DNA of 64,000 nt from contig JASKMD010000029.1 of NCBI GenBank assembly GCA_030144725.1, positions 11,409,990 to 11,473,989 of the forward strand, read 5' to 3'. Shown one piece after another: positions 37,101-49,266 of the stretch. The translations under genes were made by a program, and so were the position numbers. The first letter of the stretch is position 1. Each line of letters starts with the position of its first letter. The stretch is from Haematococcus lacustris. Lineage: Eukaryota; Chlorophyta; Chlorophyceae; Chlamydomonadales; Haematococcaceae. Under the pieces are notes generated by a model. That model was not told where the DNA came from. It saw only the letters and a list, made by a program, of their open reading frames with translations, and made no database searches.

Positions 37101-37526
37101 CCTCTGCGAGCAAGGTATGGGGGTACCCAGGTTGGGCCAGCTGTCGGTCGGACAGCAGCGCATAATTGTCAGATCCCTTACCAGTACAGTCTGGAATTGC
37201 TGCTGCAGAGACCTCAGGCGCTGCACAATCTCCTGCGTGGCCGAGTTGCTCCCATTGCGGGTGGCACGGAGACTGTCGATTATCTCTTTGATTTCGTCCA
37301 TCCGCCTGCTGTGCTTCTCACGCTCGGCCTTTAGCATCTCAATCTGAATGTTGCGCTCAGCCTCGTCGGGCTTACTGGGCCGTTTCACCCTGCCCTTAAC
37401 CTTGATAAGCTTGGACTCGTCATAGCGGTAACGAGCCTCAGGGTCAGCGTCAGCTGCTGGGGTGCTGGAGGCATCTACGTCTGCAGGGGGAATGACTAGT
37501 TGCTCAAGCTGATCAGCTTCGGCCAT
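34191..37526 (-). CDS. Nuclear segregation protein Bfr1-like, coiled-coil mRNP protein
   Basis: Eight exons in phase give 777 residues: 37182-37526, 36666-37103, 36354-36484, 36064-36193, 35864-35969, 35490-35734, 34406-35261, 34191-34273 (minus). The first 400 residues are long charged coiled coils with the family features of yeast Bfr1: a basic stretch KGRVKRPSKPDE, paired helices, and the conserved LRDRVPRGLTPDTLEEKIAE block followed by QQHDPGDKD. Yeast Bfr1 associates with polysomes and mRNPs and affects nuclear segregation and secretion. The second half is lineage-specific: Lys-rich (KKKKEQGKKG) and then about 200 residues of Glu/Ala repeats (EAEAAAEPEAEA type). The protein ends in a short ordered segment GLSLSVDDVTSAVSVKLSIT. 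The ATG at 37526 opens MAEADQLEQL. Start and last exon are less certain than the coiled-coil core. Confidence 0.75.
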
Positions 37527-37980
37527 CGTGCGTACAGTACAACAGTGCAGGATGGAGGAGACTTTGCTGCAAACAGTCACAGGTTTACTAAAAATCATTC
37601 TGAGCGTCCAAGGTTGTCTATTCGTATGCAGACGACAACCGAACGTTTGTGCCAATGTCGTATGGAAGTAGAGCCGTGTGTAGCTACGTGGTGCGATCCA
37701 AGTAATATGCAACGGGCCGTCACAATTGCAAAAGCCAGATACACTGCCTTCTGCTTGCTGAGCGCTAACAAACTTGGCGCATGGCACGGAACAGGCCTGC
37801 TCGCATACGGGTGGCTGCACCTCGGCATGCACTGGTGTACCCTCTCACAACAGTCAGTCCCGTGCATGTATAGCCTATGCTGGAAGTAGCTGACGGTGAT
37901 TCACAGTGTGAGCCGTCATTGTACACCATCACATGGGACTTGTCCGGCAAAGTCTCTTATCTGGTATATCCCTGTTTGGT
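37527..37980. promoter_or_regulatory. 5' region of the Bfr1-like gene
   Basis: Intergenic DNA between the Bfr1-like start and the inner border of the right duplication arm. It should hold the promoter of the minus-strand gene. No clear TATA box or other site was identified. Confidence 0.3.
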
Positions 37981-40404
<2,424 letters not shown>

Positions 40405-41065
40405 ATTTTATGGACCAATCGCACCATGCACTTTGTCGTGGTGTAGTAATTGACCTGACCTCTGCTGCATTGAAGGCCAGCAAGCATCCAGGGCCGCACA
40501 GTCCCCCTCTTAGCATGCAGTAAGTCACCATGCAGGCAACTTGCTCCTGCGATGATGTTGCGCAGTGTCCATCCGAAGTTGAACCCTGTAAATGTTCAAA
40601 ACCTGCATAGGGTGGCTATGGTCACTCTGTCACCCTGATGCCCACATCTTGGCTTGTGTGCATTGTGCCTCAGGAGTAGAGCAGCGGCTTCACATACATT
40701 GCTGGGCGACTGCATGCAACAATTGCTTCCTCTTAGGCCCCCTGGTGCTGCATGCAGCGCCCAGCCTGGACTCAGCCGTACAGCTGGCAAGTGAGGGTCC
40801 GCCTGTGGTGCCATTAGGTGTGAGCCCTGAGGCCAGGCAGACCAGCCAGCAGCCTTGCCCCGTGCCTAGCATGCCCCAGTCTACGCCTGGGCCGCAGCGG
40901 CACCATTAGGCTGGTAGCTCATCTGTTGCGTGTGCCATGGAGCATCCCAACATCCTTAACACCTTATCCCAGTCACTTACCCTTCCTCCCATGGACACCT
41001 CCCAACACCTCTCAGTCCCTTACCCTCCCTCCCACCCACCCACCCTCACCTCCTCATCACCTAGC
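40405..41065. other. Intergenic stretch, no supported gene
   Basis: Open frames exist on both strands, but none has family features. The last 150 bp are pyrimidine-rich (CCCTCCCACC type) and lead into the B3 terminus. Confidence 0.4.
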
Positions 41066-41368
41066 CAGCCCCCTTGTCCCTCACTAGGGCCTCCATTTGA
41101 CCCGCACCACCAGGGACCACTAGTGGCCGCTAGCGGGAATACTAGTGACCACTAGTGGGCAATAGTCGCCCGACTCAAGTGGTGTTGTTGGGCTGTGTGG
41201 AGTATACCCAGTGCACATGGACATGGTGCATGAGTGCCTACCACCTACATCATTGCCTGACCCCTGAGGGCTATTGTGTAGAGTTGGCATGACATGCATG
41301 TAAGCTGATATGACATGCTGATATGACATGCATGTAAGCTGATGACAGCTCAACAAAGGGGGCACACA
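41066..41368 (-). repeat. Recurrent Fanzor 3' end type B, copy B3
   Basis: Read on the minus strand it runs from the stop of F6 to GGGGGCTG at 41066-41073. It is the copy most like B1, including CGGGCGACTATTGCCC, with a 30-bp insertion of CTAGTG-rich sequence (tandem CCACTAGTGG units on the plus strand). An extra duplicated ATGACATGCATGTAAGC block lies near the F6 stop. Confidence 0.7.
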
Positions 41369-41690
41369 TTACTGTGCCACAGCAGGCTGCTGCTGCTGCT
41401 GCTGGGCCTTAAGAGGCTTGTCTCGCAGCCGCTTGTAGCCCAGGCCAGGGTACTCCTTGCCCTTGGCTGGCAGAGCTCCCTAGCCACCAGCACAGCTCCA
41501 GCGGGCGCCACCTCCTCTCCCCAATGCACTGCATGTTCAGCGCTGCATTGCAGTCCCTGTCCAGCCACCTGCCTGATTGCGGTTCTGGCTTGGCTTTGGC
41601 AGCCTTGGTGGGCTGGGTAGGCTCGGGAGGAACAGGGCTAGGCCAGCCCCTTGTGTCGCTTCGCCTAGCCGGCCCCTTGTGTGCATTTCC
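41369..41690 (-). pseudogene. Fanzor/TnpB-like gene, copy F6, C-terminal part
   Basis: The minus strand shows a Pro/Lys-rich linker (EPTQPTKAAKAKPEPQ) and RuvC-III (WLDRDCNAALNM), then RWRPLELCWW. A 5-bp deletion follows, after which the rest (KGKEYPGLGYKRLRDK, glutamine run, PAVAQ) continues in another frame to the stop at 41369-41371. The sequence is closer to F2 than to F1. Everything 5' of the linker is missing; type A end A3 lies head-on 37 bp away. Confidence 0.7.
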
Positions 41691-41726
41691 TCATGTTGGC
41701 ATCTGCTTTGAATCGAATGGCCACTG

Positions 41727-41801
41727 GTGTGGGGTTTGTAGCTGAGTAAGATTACCCACAGTCAAACATGTTGTTCCATGTTGGATGAGTTATGTTTGAC
41801 T
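41727..41801 (+). repeat. Recurrent Fanzor 3' end type A, copy A3
   Basis: GGTTTGTAGCTGAGTAAGAT leads into ATTACCCAC and a perfect 10-bp terminal stem, AGTCAAACAT (41760-41769) with ATGTTTGACT (41792-41801). It is the best-paired of the four copies. The upstream part of the repeat is missing. Confidence 0.65.
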
Positions 41802-42225
41802 GGCAGAGGGGCATTGTGGTGCCAATGGTGGCATTTCATTGAATGTGCAGGTGCTTGTGTGTGGCCTGTGGGTAGCGAAACACTGGCGGGGGAGTGTAAG
41901 CAGCTGCAAGCGTAAGCAGCTATGACCAGGCAGGGCAGCTATCCCTTATGACGCCAGATGTGCCTTGGCATTAAAACTGAATTGCTGCCAGGCGCGCCCC
42001 ACCCGCTTTACAACCATGTGGGCAACCTCCCACAGCCACAACAACACAGCTTCTTCCTTTGCATGGGGTTGTGGCATGACTGTGCCCTGCAACCCGGCAG
42101 TTCACTCCTCAGTGGACTCCCCCATGGCCGGCTGCCCCCCTACTGGCCAGCCTGCAGCTGCTGCGTGTGGCACCCAGCCTCTGCCCACTCTGGGCCAGCT
42201 GGTGCCAGTCCCACCGGGGCCCCTT
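41802..42225. other. 3' flank of POLD2 with a local repeat
   Basis: 41850-41965 (GCTTGTGTGTGGCCTGTGG, GTAAGCAGCTGC, AGATGTGCCTTG) resembles 40012-40115 in the right duplication arm, and so also the left arm. The remainder lies downstream of the POLD2 stop. No gene was found. Confidence 0.5.
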
Positions 42226-43746
42226 TTACTGCGCCATCACAGCTGCGGCATCCTGGCCAGAGGCTGCCACAGCTGGGGGTGTGGGTGTGGCGGGCTGCCC
42301 ATCTCCCAAGCTGCAGCCAAAGCACACAGGCCGGCACTCCAGGCTGCGCAGATTGAGTAACACCAGGCAGCCGGTGCGGTGAAAGCTAGGCACTGCGATG
42401 AGGCGCACCGCCTGGCCCCCAGCCCCTGCAGGTACAGGGCAGCGGCAAGGATGGACCAGGCTGCACACATAGGTGGTCAACCTACTCATACTCCTGCTCC
42501 AGCTGCTGCTGCTGCTACTATGGCTGCTGCTGCTGCTGCTGCTGCATCTATGACATCTGCGTATGTGTATGCCGCTAATAGGGCAAGTGCTGCTGCTGCT
42601 GCTGCTGCAGTGCTGCATGCTACAGGTGGCTGCCTCTCACACCTCACACCAGACACCTCACACCAGACACCTCACACTAGACACCTCACACCAGACACCT
42701 GCACGTGTGCTCCACTGCACTTATTGCTCCAAACAGCCTGGCAGGGGCAGCAGGTCCTCACTACCCCACCTGTGGCCATGCGTGTGGCAAACTCTGGCTG
42801 GTTGCCTGCAAACAGGACGTGCGGCGTGGCGTCCAGGATGAAAGGGTCGCGGTCATGGAAAGGGTAGGTGGTCAGCGTGTCTGGTGCAGTGGGGGCCAGG
42901 TGGCGCCAGCGGAGGCTCCACTCCAGCACTGCCAGCCTGGAGGTCAACAGACAGAGGAGCAAACGTGAAGTGCTGTATCACAGCGCTGTCACGACCACGC
43001 GCTGGAGGTTTCTGGCGCGCGTCTGCCTCAGTCCAGGCCCCAGGCTCATCACAGCATGCTGCTGTTCGGAGGGCAGCAAGGGCCACACCCAGTGCTGCTC
43101 TCCTCCCTAACTGCACGCCCACTGGTCAGGGCGTGTCTTTCCTTTCTTTCTTGCTTTCCCAAAGTGTTTTCGGCTGGGCACAGCAACGCCCTTCTTTCAA
43201 GGCGCCAGTGATCAGCCCTGTCCCTCCTGATCCCCAGCGGCTTCTTGCCTGCTCACACACCAACGCCTGCTAAAGCGAGCCATGCCCGCCAAGACACACC
43301 ATGGCTATTCAGGCACCCCATGGCTGCTCTTCCCCCTCCTGTCCAGCTGCTCACCTGTCTGGCTGCTGGCTGTACTTCACCATGTCGTCCACTGGCTGGC
43401 CACTGGTGCCCAGCAGCCGCACCCCGTCAAGCTGGAACGCGTGTGGGTTTGTGGCCCTCACCAGCTCTGGACAGCGGCTGGAGCCAGGCAGCAGGCAGCT
43501 GCAGGCGAGCAGCAGGCGGGGCAGCGCAGATGAGTCATTGACTGGTCAGGGCGATGAGAAGCAGGCGCTGTGATGACACCAGGGGCAGTGGCCTGGTGCT
43601 GGCTAAACAGTGCACAGCAGGCAAAGGTGATGAACAGCAGGTAAGGGCTGACATTGAAGACAGCATGCGGCCCCGTTCCAGGGCCTACCCTATGAAGGGC
43701 CTGGAGGTCACCTTTGCCACCTTGGTCGGTGCCACTATGGTTGTTT

Positions 43747-43803
<57 letters not shown>

Positions 43804-46800
43804 AACAGTTAACCAACCAACCACCCAGCCTTGCATTGACCGGGCAGGCGGCAATAGCCCCCAGGCTGTTCACTGCTCACCGGTGCAATGGCTGCTGCGG
43901 CAGGGCCACGTTGGTGGGGTCTTCAGCCCCTGGCATGATGTCCAGCGGCAGGGCGCAGCCCAGCTCAGCGCAGTAGGCGTCCAGCTCCCTGCAACCACCA
44001 CACAGGGCGCAGGCTAGGCTGCAGGCCAGGCAAACACAGCCCAGCAGGCATGCACCTGGAGGCAAGACAGATGTGGGTGCTAGCCAGGCAAACCTGGTCA
44101 GGGCGGTGCTGGCAGGGGCAGAGCGCTGCTAGACCTCCTTCAGGGACCATCCGAGACATGGCTAGGAGGGGGCTGGGAGTGCCCTGACTTGTTGCACCCA
44201 GTGCAAGCAGGGGTAGGCGCGTCCAGACTTGCTACACTCAGTGCAGGTACTCAGCGGCATGCTGTTCAGCGCAGAGATGGCAGGCAGTGTGCAAGAGGCC
44301 GGCCAGACTGTACTGACTGCAGGGCAGCTGTGCCAGTGTCATGCAGTCTCAGCTGCCCTGGCACATGGCTTGACATGTTCGCATTGCTGCTGCTGGTGGT
44401 AACAGCACCAACCACCGGGTACCATATAAGGCTAGCAACAAAAAACGGTGGCCGAACCCGAACCCTAACCCCCGGCAGAATGATGCTGCTACTGCTGCTT
44501 TTGCTGCTGCTGATAGTGAGGATGCTGGCTGCTGCCTTGGCTGAGCTTTGATTGACGAACTAGTTGGCTGATGTAGGACGTGTGCATGGCCAAAGGAGCT
44601 AGCAGCTAGGCAGGAGTCGCAGCACGGCATGCACACCCACTTGATGGGCTGCAGGGCCAGTTGATGCTTGCTGTACTGGTTGGCCTGGGCAATGGTGTCC
44701 AGAGATCCTGAGCGGGCAGGGTGGCAGCAGCAAACAACAGGCCTGGCTCCAACACACAGTCTCAGCACAGCTGCCCGGGCACAGCTGCCCAGAGGCACCC
44801 AACAGCAGCTTCTCACCACCGCCTTCTCGCCACCAGCAAACAGCACAAAGCAGCTGCACCCTTCTGCTGCCTCTTCAGCAAGGACCTGGACCACGCTGTC
44901 CTTGTTGTACCAGCCAGTGGGCGACCCATGATGCGATGTGTGATTACACACATCATTGCGTGGCCGACAAGAGGCGTAGATTGTTGATGCTCAAGGTTGT
45001 GATTGGGAGGGATGCAGCAGGGGGGAGTGGGTATGCACTGCAGCATCGGGAGGAGGGGAGCAGGTCAGCAGCACGGACCTCACCTACACTGCCACCCGCC
45101 ACCACCAGCCGCACCACCTGAGCAGCCAAGCCGACCTCCTCCTCCAGCATGCCCGTCAGCATGTCCACCGCCAGGTGGATCTGAGGAGCAGCGCACCCAG
45201 CGCGGCACACGCAGCGGCCCAGCCAGGTTGATGATGACCCCCATGATGATGTCAGCAGTGGTGAGCAGCAGTGGCGGCAGAGCTGCCCAGCGTGCTTGTG
45301 ACCAGGAGTGCCACATGCTGTCAGGTGCCCCTGGAGGGGCTGCCTCAGGATGGCTGCCAGGCTGTCTCAGGCGAGCAACAGTTTGTGGCAGCGCAGGGAG
45401 CAGGGTAGCGCATGGCAGCGCAGGGGCAGGTGGACCTGGCAGGGCAGGGGGCAGTGGCTGTGACATGAGGCTGTGCTGCCTCACGCCAGGTGCCACTGCG
45501 CCTAGTGATGAGGTGAACTACGCCCATCAACACAGTACTGCATTCTTCAGCCTCCATGCCATGCCCAGTGCGGCCTGCGTGCCCCTGTGCTGTTCACCCC
45601 TGGCTGGGCACAAAGCTGGCATTGCGTGCTGCCAGCCTCAAGCCCCATGCAGCGGCGCAGGGCAGCATGGCCGGTTCCAGCTGCAGCGTGGCCAGGCAGC
45701 TGGCAGTGTGGACACCAGGCGACCACAGCCCACAGCAGCCGCAGCAGGCGCACACACCCCTTTGCAAGCTAGGCAGGCCATGCAGTGATGGTGACGACCA
45801 GCAGGCTGTTGGGAGTGGCAATGTGTGTGTAAGTGCAGGGGTGGCCAGCAGAGCTGCATTCATGCAATGTGCAGGGCCATATGGGTGAGGGTATGCATGA
45901 GGAGGGACTTGGGCCTGGTATGTGGATGTGGGTGCACTTGTGTGTTTAGGCAGAGTGGAGTAGCGGTGGCTGCATCCAGTGAAGGAGGATGGGGCCCAGC
46001 ACATCAAGGAGCAGCAGCAAAGGAGGGCAGCTGTGGCAGGAGGTGGGGAGGGGTGAGGAGCAAAGGGAGAGCAGTCTGTCCTGCCGGTGGCTGGCGCTGC
46101 TGCTCACCAGCAGCTTGTTCGTGTTGCTGCTGCTGAGCTTGAGGCCCGACACCAGCGCCACGTACTTGTCAGCCTGCACTGCACCACACAGCACAGCACA
46201 CACACACACTGCGCACCACACGCCTGGCGCCCGGTCCCCCTAGGGCTAGGCAGAGGTGGCGAGGTGCACCGCAGCAGGGCACCTGGCCGGTGCTGCATGG
46301 GCTCACCAGCATCAGACATGAATGGCCACCGCCCCCTCATCATCAAAGACGGCAGCCGTCAACAGCAGCCGTGAACAAGGTTGGGCTGTATGCTAGGGCC
46401 GGGTGACCTTAGATCAGTGCCAGCTCCTTCTGAGGTTGCCTAGGTTGTGCAGGGGGGCAGGCAGGCAGGCAGCTGTGCTAGGGCAGGGTGGCCTCAGGGT
46501 CGGGCCAGCTCCCTCTCCTAGGTCGAGGGCAGTGAGATTGGGGTCAGTGGGCCAGGCAGGCAGGAGGGCCGGCAGGGGGGCCGGCAAGCAGCAGGCTTAG
46601 CACCAGATATACCTATATCTGCTAGGCGGGGCCACGGACCTGCATCAGGGGCCGGGGCACCTGGGGGGCCATCTCCGCATACAGCACATCCTGGACGGCA
46701 AAGTCGCCACCCAGCTCGTACACCCCCCGCACTGCCACCACCACGCCTGGCAGCCGCAGTGTGACAGGCAGCAGCAGTGTGAGAGACAGCAGCTGGGGTG

Positions 46801-48106
46801 GTAGCAGAGAAGCAGCTGCTATGACGCCTGTGCCTGCCCATTTGGCTCAGGCTGAGGCACAGGAGTAAGCGCGGGTCCTGCTCCACACTCCTGCTCCTGC
46901 AATCCGTATGTCACCCGGCAGCGCTTGCACCTCCAGCGCACAACCTGGCTCTGCCTCACAATGTCATGCCTGTAACGTCACTGCTCCACAATGCCCCTTA
47001 CCCCTCTGCATGCCACTGTTGCATGAATCACCCAACACCTACTGCTCACTTGCAATGTGCCTGACAGAACAGCTGGCACTGCCTGGTGTGCTGCGCGACG
47101 CTAGTGCCCAGCGCTCCTGAGGCTGCACCTGCTGCCTGCTCATGCACTGCCTGCTGCTGTGCTGCCATGAGGGGGGATGAGGAGGCCAGGCAAGGGTGAG
47201 TACCTATTTGAGGACATCTGATGAAATTGGAATGATACAGACAAGATTAGCATGGCCCCTGCGCAGGGGTGAGCCAGCCAGCCCCTGGCCGCGCCCTGCA
47301 GTGCACCTGTGACCAGGCTGTGCACCGGCAGGCAGTCCCCTTGCAGGGCCATGCGTGCCCCCTCGTCCTCCAGCACCAGGCTGTCGTCCTGGCTGCAGAA
47401 GCTGGAGGCGCCCAGGGCCGCACGCAGGCCCCGGTCCTGCAGCCACAGCCACAGCCAGCCAGTGCCGGCCTGCCCTATGCTGCTGCACACTCAGCTGTGA
47501 GCTGCACCGGTGTGTGCCCCCTGCCCACATCAAGCAGGCCTGCTGCATCAGGAAATACACACCGGGCGAGTAACCCATCTCATATTGGCAAATGCCATGT
47601 ACCGTAGTGATACGCCTTGTTGGTGATACGCTGATTTGGAGAAAACCCAAAAACCGGATGCAAAGACCCTATCCGCACATGTTTTGTGACAGCGCCTGGC
47701 TCAAACATTGAAGTGATACATTTGGTGACTCTCTATTCTCAATACATCTACGAAGCCAGAGGCTGCTAAGTGCATCACCTAGCAATAGCACATTGTCCAC
47801 ACACACATTTGTTCACTATTGGGGCAGCAGCCTTCGAGCACTGAAGCGTGTGGCTGCTTCCATCACAGCCTCATCATCCCCACTATCACTCTTGCCTCAC
47901 TATCACTCTACCTCTCTGTTTCAGCTTTGGCGCCATCTACCATGGAGTTATGGTGGGTGCTTGAGGGTGCTGCTACAAATTTGGACACACAGCCACATGC
48001 TCAAACAATTGGTGATACAATTTGGTGATGAAATGATTTGGTGAAATCACCAACAAGGCATATCACTGCGGTAGTGAAGATGTTGTTGATGATGATGATG
48101 ATGATG

Positions 48107-48139
<33 letters not shown>

Positions 48140-48969
48140 GTGACTACTAGGCGCGGGGTCCAGGGCAGAAAAAGGGGGCTTGAAGGCAGCAACAGCCCGC
48201 CGCCCTAAGGGGCCCCTGGCTGCTGCTGGCTGCAGCATACTCCCCCATCTATTCACACCCACAGCCACCCAGCACTCGAGTGTAGCGCCAGGCCCTGGGT
48301 GAGTGTCCCTGATGCCTGGGGTGTGCATAGCCTGGTGTGTCCCTGTATGCTTGCATGTGTGTCCCTGGTGCTTTCTTGATGGTAATGGTGGTGGGCTTCA
48401 CCTTGGAGTATTCGTCCAGGATGGACGGTTTCATCTTCTGATTCTTGTACAGCGTGCCTATCACAGCCAGGGCCTGGCTCCCCTCACGAGACCCTACCTC
48501 CAGGATCTTCAACACTGCAACCAAGATGGCTAGTGTACCTCACCGGCCATGAGCAGCCTGCTTGCTGACAGTAGGCTCAAATGGGTGGTTGCTGGTATGA
48601 CGGTGTGTAAATGTATTTGCTACAAGCAGGTTGGGAGCATGGACTCACATTCTATCCCAGGCCAGTTTTTAGCCACTTGGGCCTGCATAACCTTGGCCAT
48701 CATGCTGAGACGAGCAAAATACAGCTGAGCATACTGCTTCTCATAGCTGCGGTCTGTGACTCTGAAGGGTTCGTCCTGCATATAATCCAGGCACATTGAC
48801 TTGGCCTCGCAGGCACTGCTACCGCTGTGGATAGTGGAGCACAGGGCAGTGAATTGCTAGCCCACCTAGCCACACGCAAACCAGCCTCCCAGCATGGCAC
48901 CAGGCACCTGATTGACATAAGCTGCTGTGCAGCGGGGTATAGGAGCATCTGGTCCCGCCTCTGCTTCAT
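42226..48969 (-). CDS. POLD2: DNA polymerase delta subunit 2 (small/B subunit)
   Basis: Accessory subunit that bridges the catalytic subunit of replicative polymerase delta to the others. Twelve exons (minus) close in phase to 478 residues, near the roughly 470 usual for the family: 48908-48969, 48649-48824, 48402-48514, 47307-47436, 46640-46746, 46108-46173, 45084-45180, 44641-44707, 43881-43988, 43355-43498, 42770-42936, 42226-42425. An N-terminal OB-fold (EVGSREGSQALAVIGTLYKN, SLVLEDEGARMALQG) precedes the inactive phosphodiesterase domain: KYVALVSGL, ALPLDIMPGAEDPTN, LPQQPLHRC, LDGVRLLGTSGQPVDDM, LAPTAPDTLTTYPFHDRDPF and HVLFAGNQPEF. It ends with FHRTGCLVLLNLRSLEC and an Ala-rich tail. 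The eukaryotic subunit has lost the catalytic metal ligands, and none of the full set is seen. Introns hold a MITE, a U6 pseudogene and small tandem repeats. Confidence 0.94.
42640..42705. repeat. Minisatellite in POLD2 intron 11
   Basis: Four to five units of about 16 bp around CACCTCACACCAGACA. They lie between exons 11 and 12, with CTG runs nearby (42500-42610). Confidence 0.9.
43748..43803. repeat. (CCAG)n microsatellite in POLD2 intron 9
   Basis: About 13 CCAG units inside the intron between exons 9 and 10. It is a simple tetranucleotide repeat without spacers. Confidence 0.95.
47200..47272 (+). pseudogene. U6 snRNA pseudogene in POLD2 intron 4
   Basis: From GTACCTATTTGAGGACATCT to GCATGGCCCCTGCGCAGGGG the sequence follows U6 from its 5' stem-loop through the catalytic core and into the internal stem-loop region. 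The invariant ACAGAGA box reads ACAGACA here, and similarity stops after about 72 nt, so it is not a working U6 gene. It lies antisense to POLD2 and ends about 35 bp from exon 4. Probably a reverse-transcribed insertion. Confidence 0.85.
47602..48071. mobile_element. Mariner-like MITE in POLD2 intron 3
   Basis: The ends are CCGTAGTGATACGCCTTGTT and, reversed, CCGCAGTGATATGCCTTGTT, both continuing GGTGAT. TA flanks both ends (47600-47601, 48072-48073). 470 bp long, no coding capacity. Internal GGTGATAC and GATTTGGTG motifs repeat near the right end; a (GAT)n run lies just outside (48086-48135). Confidence 0.8.
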
Positions 48970-49266
48970 GATCAATCACTGAACTGCAGGCCCGTTCAAG
49001 ATTGAATTGTGAGATACGAGCCCGCTTAAACGCGTGCAAGCTTTGGATATGTCGCCGTCCCGCGAAGCTAGAAGACGGGGCGCTCGCACCATTTTGGGTC
49101 CATTCACTCCTCTGTCTTCTCTCAAGTTATAGCACTCAGGGATACGTGGCCGAGGAGCAGCGACGATGTGCAATGTAGTGAGAGTTTGGCAGGAACAATT
49201 ATCATTCCTTCAAATGTTGCTGCAAAATCTGCGATAGCGTGAGTGCCACGAGCGGTGTAGCCCACC
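48970..49266. promoter_or_regulatory. Divergent promoter region POLD2 / Borealin-like
   Basis: The two start codons face away from each other across 297 bp. Both products act in S/M phase, which suggests a shared bidirectional promoter. GCCCGTTCAAGAT and GCGCGCAAACGG-like words occur, but I cannot prove E2F or other sites. Confidence 0.55.

Noticed and set aside
43748..43803. Regular CCAG repeats looking like a CRISPR array
   Set aside because: Four-base units without spacers, in an intron of a eukaryotic gene; a plain microsatellite.
42563..46886. Many overlapping open frames on the plus strand across POLD2
   Set aside because: They overlap the twelve in-phase POLD2 exons and introns on the minus strand and have no family features.
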